Assembly: GCA_004802705.1 (NCBI GenBank)
Contig: SGPL01000544.1
Location: 7,075 to 21,980 of the forward strand
Source: Bondarzewia mesenterica
Lineage: Eukaryota > Basidiomycota > Agaricomycetes > Russulales > Bondarzewiaceae
Direction: 5' to 3'
DNA length: 14,906 bases
Shown: positions 8,681-14,906 of the stretch, one piece after another
Layout: every line of letters starts with the position of its first letter
How positions within the stretch are numbered: the stretch's first letter is position 1
Position numbers and translations under genes: made by a program
Notes under the pieces: model-generated
What the model was told of the DNA's origin: nothing
Seen by the model: the letters and a program-made list of their open reading frames with translations, nothing else
Database searches by the model: none

Positions 8681-10785
8681 ATGGCCTTTAAACCACGACG
8701 CTTTGTTTGCAACTTAGGGGCGACAGCCAGATGTCGACGTGGGTTCGTATCTCTCAAGGGCCTGAGGCATCACCACAACTCTATCCATCCTGTCCTAACA
8801 CATGATGATATCCCGCCGGTGCATGATGATATCCTACCGGCACATCCACCCGTACTTCCTTTGGAGGACCATCCGTTATCACCTCCACCTGAGGGTTTGC
8901 CATGTACCCCCTCCCCAGACCGTCTAACAAACCCACCATCTCCGCGCAGTCCATACCAGGCTTATGTTGAAGATGCACCGGATGAGGATGACTTAGAGCT
9001 TGCACCGCCTCAAGCACGCAGGATCCAGCATCCAATATTGGATGGTAAGCCTCATCTCGCTGTTCTGGTATTAACAGTACATTTATACCTTTCTCTCAAT
9101 GTGCAGGGACACCCGTTGATGCACAGGGGAATGATTTGCCAGCGGGTGCACCACCAGCGCCCTATGCCGCTAATGCCGACACAACAGACTGGGCACCGTT
9201 TGAGAATCGCGCTCAATTTGAAATCACTGATTTTCTATTTCGTCACAATCAAATGCTGGCATCCCACATTGACATCCTTTTAGACCTATGGGCCGCTTCA
9301 CAGCACGAGGGTAATGATCCACCGTTTACAAGCCATACTGACCTTTACAACAAGATTGACTCCATCGGCCATGGCGACGTGCCATGGGAATCATTTAGCA
9401 TTCAGTATTGTGGAGACCTACCTGCTGGTGAGACACCGGCTTGGATGCAGAGCAAGTACGAAGTTTGGTTCCGCAACCCTCGCACGCTCATTCAAAACCA
9501 AATCGGCAATCTGGACTACGTGAACGAGATGGACTACACGCCAGTGCAGGTTTTTGATGCGAATGGGCAGCGCACTTGGTCAGATTTTATGATGGCCAAC
9601 TGGGCCTGGCGGCAAGCGGTATGTGACAGTCGATAAATCTACAGACGTGATAATACTAACTAGATATAACAAGAACAAGATTGCGGAGGATCCGGCAACA
9701 CATGGGGGAATGTTCGTACTGATTATTCTCGGCTCTGACAAGACCACGGTATCAGTCGCAACTGGCCAAAATGAGTACTATTCGTTGTACATATCTAATG
9801 GCAACATTCACAACAATGTTCGACGCGCGCATCGGAATGGTGTGAGCCTCGCCGGGTTTCTATCTATACCGAAGAGTAAGCATTCGTTCTGTTGTTTGAT
9901 CTGCTGATTGAAGTACTAATCACAACTGCACACAGCGGACAGGGCATTTGCAGACAACGCGACGTTCCGCTCCTTCCGCCGGCAGCTATACCATCTATCT
10001 CTGGCACAAATCCTCGAGCCTCTACGTTCTGGAATGATGACACCAGAGATCACGCGATGCCCGGATGGTCATCTACGGCGGGTAATCTATGGTATTGGAC
10101 CTTATATTGCTGACTACCCCGAGCAGGTCATGCTTGCCTGTATCGTGTCGGGTTGGTGCCCTCGGTATGGTTTTCACTTACGATGCTAATGCCTTTCTAA
10201 CATTTTCATATTTATAGATGTACAGCTCATCGTGATAACCTTGACGGCGGCGGCGGCGGCGGCAAGCGCTCGCATGGACTTACAGAGTTACTGATGGAGG
10301 CATATGACGACAAAGAGTTATGGGATAACCATGGGGTCATTCCCGATATATTAGTGAGTTACTGCATGCTTTTAACTGTGTTCTAGTCCGGATGGTGCTG
10401 ACATTACTGTATTAGCCATTTACAGCTTCGTTTCCACGAGCCAACATCCACGAGCTAATTTCCTTTGATATCCTACATCAAGTTATCAAGGGGTCATTCA
10501 AAGACCATCTCGTCACCTGGGTCGAGCAATATCTCAAGACGGTTCACACCGCAGGCGTTGTTACAACCATCATGGCTGACATTGACCGCCGGTAAGTCGT
10601 TGTTGTGTCTTTGTGTCATTTTTGCTCATTTATGCGCGTAATTCAAAGAATTGCAGCAGTTCCTTCATTTCCAGGCTTGCGACGGTTTCCGGATGGCCGC
10701 GGCTTCAAACAGTGGACAGGGGACGACTCAAAAGCTTTAATGAAGGTATGTTGTGGCCGTTTGGGTTGTCACTGCTCGCTCACAT

Positions 10786-10868
10786 GTCGTGTCCTGTCGT
10801 CTCTTCACACCGCCCACCCACACATCGTGTCCCCTCATGCGTCGTATCCTGTCGTCTCTTCCCACCAC
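10786..10868 (+). repeat. duplication inside the transposase's long intron
   Basis: A 28-base segment at 10786-10813 recurs at 10841-10868, period 55, with about three mismatches; both copies share the exact core TCCTGTCGTCTCTTC. It lies in the 139-base intron 10746-10884, and the size of the duplication accounts for most of that intron's excess over the 52-62 bases of the others. Confidence 0.75.
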
Positions 10869-11359
10869 TCGCTTTACTATCTAGGTTTTTCTACCAGCCA
10901 TTGTAGGCCATGTCCCCCCCCCAAATGGTGCGTGCCATTGCAGCATTTACGGACTTCTGTTATCTTGTGCGGCGGTCCATTATCAATGAGGACACACTAG
11001 CAGAAATCGATGAAGCACTGCGCCACTTTCATGCCGATTGTGTTATATTTAAAGAAACAGGCGTGCGCCCCACCGGTTTTTCCCTTCCCCACCAGCACTC
11101 ACTGATCCACTATCGGTATCTTATTCAAGAGTTTGGTGCTCCGAACGGCCTGTGTTCTTCGATTACGGAGTCCAAGCATATCAAGGCAGTGAAGGAGCCT
11201 TAGCGCCGGTCCAACCGTTTCAATGCCCTCGGGCAGATGCTCCTCACTAATCAATGTTTGGACAAGCTAGCTGCATCGCGGGTTGATTTTGAAGCACGGG
11301 GAATGTTGAAAGGACCTTGTATTTCCGAGTCCGTGCAGGCCCTTACCATCGCCGCTGGC

Positions 11360-11449
11360 GATGTGGTTCCTGATAACAACGGCAATGGTGGTGCGGTTCC
11401 CGATCACAATGGCGATGGCAATGTGGTTCCCGATCACAATGACAATGGC
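11360..11449 (+). repeat. three 30-base in-frame repeats in the transposase
   Basis: Three imperfect copies encode DVVPDNNGNG, GAVPDHNGDG and NVVPDHNDNG. They sit in the acidic, low-complexity linker after RGMLKG, between the catalytic core and the C-terminal domain. This segment varies in length in the family, so the expansion is probably tolerated rather than damaging. Confidence 0.85.
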
Positions 11450-12281
11450 GATGCAATGGGGGCCCACTTAATGCCCGCTGCTGCTCGAAACAATGCCCGG
11501 AATGCCAATGCAGTGGATGGTCCACGCGTTCAGGCCACAGTTACTCTCGCAAGGAAGAAAGGTAAAATTTTCATAAATATTGTACTATGTATCTACAACT
11601 AACTATCATCTAGCGCGTGGATATCCGCGGCGGGTGGACATACTAGCAGAAAGAATAGGGATACCGGACTTGCTGCTGCTTGTCCGGCAGTTTCTCTATG
11701 ACCAACTCAACCCGGATGCAATGCTTGCCGGGTCCGATGTCGACATCACCGAGTGTCCGCGATTTGACACTAATAGCAAGATCTCGGTTTTTCATTCAGC
11801 ACAGGCGATCTTCTACTCACTGAGTGATATCTGCGGGGTTGGGGGAATGCATCGGCAATGCATCCGTGCAGTTCCAACATGGCACAGTAAGGGGTCGCGG
11901 AACGACTGCATTTTTGCAGAGAAGGATGCAAACTTGCCCAGGATGCGAGGCTTGCATGTTGCGCAAGTACTTCTGTTTTTTTCTTTTATTTATCATCATA
12001 TTTCCTACCCCTGTGCTTTAGTACAATAGTTCGTGCCTGCCGCGGACGAACCTTGCGATCAGACGGGGATGTGGCTGCAGAAGCCGGACTTCAATGCGGG
12101 CAATCAGCGCGTCATCTCCGTAATTCATCTTGACTCCGTGATGCGCGTAGCACATTTGATTCCAATGTATGGTGCAGAGCGCCTTCCTTACGATTTTCAC
12201 TTTACTTACTCCTTATTTGCTTTTAACACTTACTATGTGAACAAATTCTCAGACCATAATGCATACGAGGTGGCTTTTTGA

Positions 12282-12559
12282 TCACTTATGGCTACTTTAC
12301 GACTACAGTATCTACTTTTCTGACTGGCAGCAAGACGAGAGGGTGGGAATTGAAGGCGGACAGCTTGTACCAAGTCGCAAACTACTTGCGATGACTTTTT
12401 TGTGCTTGTGCGTGATTCTCAAGAACCAGGCCTTGTGTCAAGGTGGCAAGTCAGTTTAAGCTAGAAAAAGTGAAGTAAGTAAATGTGCCATTTTGCTGAT
12501 GTCAGATGCCCTCCGATATTGCTGATGATCGAGGTTTCGACATGAGTATTTCTCAGTAG
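12282..12559. other. transposase 3' flank; nothing recognised
   Basis: No frame resembles a known family. The stretch joins the transposase stop at 12279-12281 to the coding-like segment at 12560. Confidence 0.45.
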
Positions 12560-12733
12560 ATGGGAGGCGGTACCCGTGATGTGCGGCTCCGCTTCTACAT
12601 TCTGGACACTCCTAAATTTTCGAAAACGAGGATTCCTGGAATCAACACGTCTCTTTCTGTGGCTGGCCATCTCTTCGATGTTCACGATGGCCGGTGTTTC
12701 GTGCACCCTTGCGATGTCGGCCTAGGTCCTATC
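12560..12733 (+). pseudogene. possible fragment of a TE-linked hypothetical protein
   Basis: The frame beginning ATGGGAGGC encodes DVRLRFYILDTPKFSKTRIP, then a VAGHLFDVHDGRCFVHP segment. This pattern of short strands with a central small-residue turn recalls OB-fold-like hypothetical proteins that I associate with transposon-rich regions of mushroom genomes. Resemblance fades after GLGPI (about 12733). A second coding-like stretch, ELSARKLEWHSEARGEKEVV, occurs at about 12829-12890 in another frame and could be its continuation after an intron or frameshift. The TIR element at 12958 would then interrupt the same unit. It may be a second gene of the Plavaka element or an unrelated remnant. Confidence 0.35.
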
Positions 12734-12957
12734 GTTGCAAACGTACTGTTGATCACCTTGTTCTGTATATCGTGGAGCTGCTCTAGGTAGCAGCCCAGTC
12801 GGAGATCAACTTGGAGGTTTTGTCGAGCAGTGAGCTTAGCGCGCGCAAATTGGAGTGGCATTCCGAGGCACGTGGAGAGAAGGAGGTAGTGGTATGGATA
12901 AAAAGAAAGGCTCATGTCGAGCACGTGACGGGGGTGTCGATGAGATTGCGGCAACTA

Positions 12958-13636
12958 CAGTATAGGACCGTCAAAATGAACACCCAAATTTGTGAGCAGG
13001 CTAGAATATTTTCTTCCACTTCAAAATGGGAAAAAAATTTGAACAATCAAATTATACATATGTAAAGTATTCTAGAAAAAAAGATATGCAGTAAGAAAAC
13101 TATAGATGCGTAAGGTGTTCAGAAAATGAGCGAGGGTGGCAGGTTGTGGCACACCCCACCAAAACAAACACATGCCGTAGCAGCCGTGTATGGTTCAACT
13201 TACATAATCAGACATGTATGCCTAATTGTCCTCTTCCTCATCATCACTGCTGACTGGCTCCTTTGTACTACTATCTGAACCCATCCCATTCCCTCCAATG
13301 TTGTCTTGAATACCCCAGCAACTAGAGATCAGTGATAGAATGCAGGTTTTGTTGATTGTAAGCCACACTATCAATACACTATCACATGACCACAGAGCTC
13401 ACATAAGCAACCAATTTGGGAAGGATGTGCTTAGCATGAGTGTCGTTTCAAAACAGACATATATCTGTTGATAGCTATATCAATACCTCATGGATCACTC
13501 TAATACTTGGCTATGTCTTAGTTGGTATTGTTGTCTCAATTGTCATATTTTTTTCTGGACAGAAAAGCAAGCGGCAAGTGAAATACTATAGGGTGTTCGT
13601 TTTGATAGGGGTGTTCGTTTTGATGGTCCTACACTG
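12958..13636. mobile_element. 679-base TIR element, Tc1/mariner-like (CAGT ends, TA duplication)
   Basis: The left end (12958-12985) begins CAGTATAGGACCGTC. The right end (13609-13636), read from the other strand, begins CAGTGTAGGACCATC. The two 28-base terminal inverted repeats match at 25 positions. Both are flanked by TA (12956-12957 and 13637-13638), the target duplication of the Tc1/mariner/pogo superfamily, whose ends often start CAGT. The right end carries an extra copy of the inner TIR half, a 16-base unit GGGTGTTCGTTTTGAT at 13591-13606 and 13609-13624. No full transposase is present, so it is a non-autonomous (MITE-like or internally deleted) element. It lies 12 bases before the tRNA gene. 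Confidence 0.85.
13222..13317 (-). pseudogene. possible remnant of the TIR element's former coding sequence (acidic C-terminus)
   Basis: On the minus strand a frame encodes GSDSSTKEPVSSDDEEDN and then a TAG stop at 13222-13224, preceded by WGIQDNIGGNGM. Ser/Asp/Glu-rich tails like this are common at the ends of eukaryotic transposases. Further upstream, around 13394-13433, the peptide HAKHILPKLVAY could be the previous exon, with a GTGAG donor right after it. The phases do not join cleanly, so this is only a suggestion that the element derives from a longer coding copy. Confidence 0.25.
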
Positions 13637-13648
13637 TAGATTTGCAAG

Positions 13649-13728
13649 TCGGATATGGTGTAACGGCTAACATTGCCGCCTCTCATTGAGTGACCGCGGC
13701 AGCTCGGGGTTCGATTCCCCGTATCCGA
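13649..13728 (+). tRNA. tRNA-Glu (anticodon CTC) with 9-base intron
   Basis: Full cloverleaf: acceptor TCGGATA (13649-13655) pairs with TATCCGA (13722-13728); D stem GTGT/ACAT; anticodon stem GCCGC (13675-13679) pairs with GCGGC (13696-13700); T stem CGGGG/CCCCG with loop TTCGATT. The anticodon is CTC at 13682-13684, decoding GAG. The anticodon loop is interrupted after A37 by TTGAGTGAC (13686-13694), the canonical position for nuclear tRNA introns; its GAG can pair with the CTC anticodon, as such introns usually do. The B box GGTTCGATTCC is at 13708-13718. CCA is not encoded, as expected. It lies 12 bases downstream of a TIR element and upstream of a T-rich terminator. Confidence 0.93.
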
Positions 13729-13733
13729 ATGTC

Positions 13734-13743
13734 TTTTCTTTTT
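13734..13743 (+). terminator. RNA polymerase III terminator
   Basis: TTTT at 13734-13737 and TTTTT at 13739-13743 begin 5 bases after the tRNA's 3' end, which is the usual Pol III stop signal. Confidence 0.8.
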
Positions 13744-14045
13744 CTATCATAGATACAGCTTGGCGTACTACAGACCTATTCGTATGTCTGTCCTATTTGT
13801 ATGTCTGTGGGCTCGAAGTAGGGCTTTGTAGAAATGGAACACGCCGACAGTCCTTTGAGATTGATTATTATTTCATTAGGCTCGCTTTTCCTTGTGTATT
13901 TATTCCCAAATTGCAGAGATAACATATCTCGCTAGCAGCAGCTCCTTTGGATGATTCCATGGTGGACGCTAAAGATATTGGTACAGCAAAAACGAAAATA
14001 ATTGAGCTAAAGCAACGTCCTGTATGTGATTCCTCAGTCGTACGG
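13744..14045. other. spacer between the tRNA and the fucosidase 3' end
   Basis: Nothing is recognised apart from a short near-repeat (TTCGTATGTCTGTC and TTTGTATGTCTGTG around 13780-13810). The right part is the 3' flank of the fucosidase gene. The sequence looks unremarkable. Confidence 0.45.
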
Positions 14046-14906
14046 TCATGCATACGTAACTTTGAACGCCCAGGCATACTGCACACTATCCAGGTCCTCA
14101 CCATGTACGCTCACAGACACAATACCATCATCGCTCGTCGTCCAGTTCAATGCTCTACCTGTACCACCGAGCATGGTGATCTTGTCTCCATGGGTGATTG
14201 GGACTGGAGCTGCAGTACTCAGCGTCCCGTTGGGACGAGCCAACGCGATGATATAGAAGGCGTCGGGTTTGGTGGTGAAGCGGACGTCTGTGAAGCCTGG
14301 AGTCGAGTCACCAGAGGCAATCCACCATGGACGCGTTCCGTAGATCGCTTCGCCGGAACTGTTGAGCCAGGTGCCAATCTCGAGGAGTGGAGTTGTCATC
14401 TCTGGGATGACAGTACCGTCCGCCTTCGGCCCGATGCTGTAGACGCCGTGGAAATGCTGAAAGCATCTGCAATCACTGACTAGTACTCACTCAAGCAGAT
14501 AGTTTCCGCCCTTGGACACCATGCTACGAAAAGGTTAATTAAAGAACTGTGTGGGCTCGCATGTTCGTGGGTACCCACTCGATGAGCTTCGGGATGATGC
14601 CAGAGGCCTTTTGATAGGCATCCGAGGGCCTATATAACTTGACGTAAGATTGTATGTGAGCAGATGGCACGATGGGCTTACGTATCTGAGTTGTATCCGT
14701 AACTAAAGGGATCTATTCCTTCACTACTCTCCCATTTCTGGGACTGGAACATAGAAAAGATTCAGCTCAATAACATAATATCAGGAAAATGGTTGCGTAC
14801 TAGACGGGCAGGATATGTCGCATATTCGGGTGTCACGAAGTCCGTCTGGTTCGACCCACAACGGTCGTCCCGCGCGACTTGTCGGCCTTGGGACGCAGCG
14901 TAATTG
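14046..14906 (-). CDS. alpha-L-fucosidase, GH29, C-terminal part (5' end beyond the window)
   Basis: Exons on the minus strand: 14906-14801 (partial), 14743-14682, 14629-14579, 14523-14491 and 14436-14046, joined by introns of 52-57 bases with consistent phases. A further upstream part lies outside the window. GH29 enzymes release alpha-L-fucose from glycans by a retaining mechanism and are usually secreted or lysosome/vacuole-located. Landmarks are DDRCGSNQTDFVTPEYATYP, SQKWESSEGIDPFSYGYNSD, DMVSKGGNYLLDIGPKADGT, IGTWLNSSGEAIYGTRPWWI and a C-terminal beta-sandwich-like region ending FKVTYA with TGA at 14046-14048. The family's SKGGNxLLNIGP motif is SKGGNYLLDIGP here. The nucleophile Asp would be upstream, outside the window. 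No frameshift or internal stop was found across the visible exons, in contrast with all other protein genes here. Confidence 0.9.

Larger units (their letters stand above)
8681..12281 (+). pseudogene. Plavaka-type DNA transposase (CACTA/KDZ-like superfamily), inactivated
   Basis: Nine exons: 8681-9044, 9107-9618, 9674-9875, 9936-10164, 10218-10353, 10416-10591, 10649-10745, 10885-11561 and 11614-12281. Introns are 52-62 bases except one of 139. Restored length is about 1,019 residues, normal for these cut-and-paste transposases of mushrooms. Order: a C2H2-like finger near residues 9-36; a Pro-rich linker; GNDLPAGAPP; the core with ILGSDKTTVSVATGQNEYY, ADYPEQVMLACIVSGWCP, a Gly run, FDILHQVIKGSFKDHLVTW, GRGFKQWTGDDSKALMK and GLCSSITESKHIKAVKEP; and a C-terminal domain ending FSDHNAYEVAF. 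The candidate acidic triad is the Asp of GSDKT, the Asp of FDILHQ and the Glu of TESKH, by family analogy. Breaks: a run of nine C at 10914-10922 adds one base, and TAG codons replace conserved Trp at 11201-11203 and 12027-12029. No terminal inverted repeats were found, so the element's ends are unknown. Confidence 0.9.

Noticed and set aside
8781..9035. 84-residue minus-strand frame
   Set aside because: Antisense to the first exon of the transposase, which has proper splice sites and a zinc-finger-like start.
10241..10264. GGC microsatellite as an independent repeat feature
   Set aside because: It encodes the Gly run normally found at this point in Plavaka transposases.
13947..14483. 178-residue plus-strand frame
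   Set aside because: Longest frame in that stretch but antisense to the fucosidase C-terminus, whose minus-strand exons match GH29 and splice in phase.

Overview
This window looks like a piece of a filamentous basidiomycete (Agaricomycete, mushroom-type) nuclear genome. The grounds are dense GT-AG introns of about 46-65 bases, a Plavaka-type transposase, a multi-exon protein of a kind I recognise only from mushrooms, a nuclear tRNA-Glu with a 9-base intron, and fungal metabolic and carbohydrate-active enzyme families. Almost everything is decayed; the only clearly intact genes are the tRNA and the partial gene at the right edge. Family assignments come from recognising the translated sequence, not from a search.

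Region 1-5250 is a patchwork of gene fragments. On the + strand the 5' part of an extended short-chain dehydrogenase (dihydroflavonol-4-reductase-like) gene, with a TATA box, runs without an intron into the 3' end of an ABC1/UbiB (ADCK-type) kinase gene (1016-2414). Facing it on the - strand is the 5' part of an HMG-CoA lyase gene joined to the middle and 3' part of a GH9 glycoside hydrolase gene, followed by the 3' end of a saccharopine dehydrogenase (LYS9-like) gene (4925 down to 2888). Both chimeras carry frameshifts or nonsense codons. The block is bracketed by tracts of a short self-complementary ATCTTGCAAG-type motif (1-420 and 5192-5242). I suggest, as inference, that this is a gene-fragment-capturing mobile element or a rearrangement hotspot.

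Region 5250-12300 holds a divergent pair. An eight-exon gene of unknown function lies on the - strand (5737-8101), and a nine-exon Plavaka-type DNA transposase on the + strand (8681-12281), with 579 bases between their starts. Both can be followed through all their introns but have frameshifts (one in each at a homopolymer) and in-frame stops. A possible TE-linked coding remnant follows at 12560-12733.

Region 12950-14906: a 679-base terminal-inverted-repeat element with a TA duplication (12958-13636) ends 12 bases before a tRNA-Glu(CTC) gene (13649-13728). The right edge holds the last six exons of an apparently intact GH29 alpha-L-fucosidase gene on the - strand. Scattered N bases (1-420 region and 6860-6975), together with homopolymer frameshifts, mean that some of the breaks could be sequencing errors. 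Several others are in-frame nonsense codons that such errors do not easily explain.
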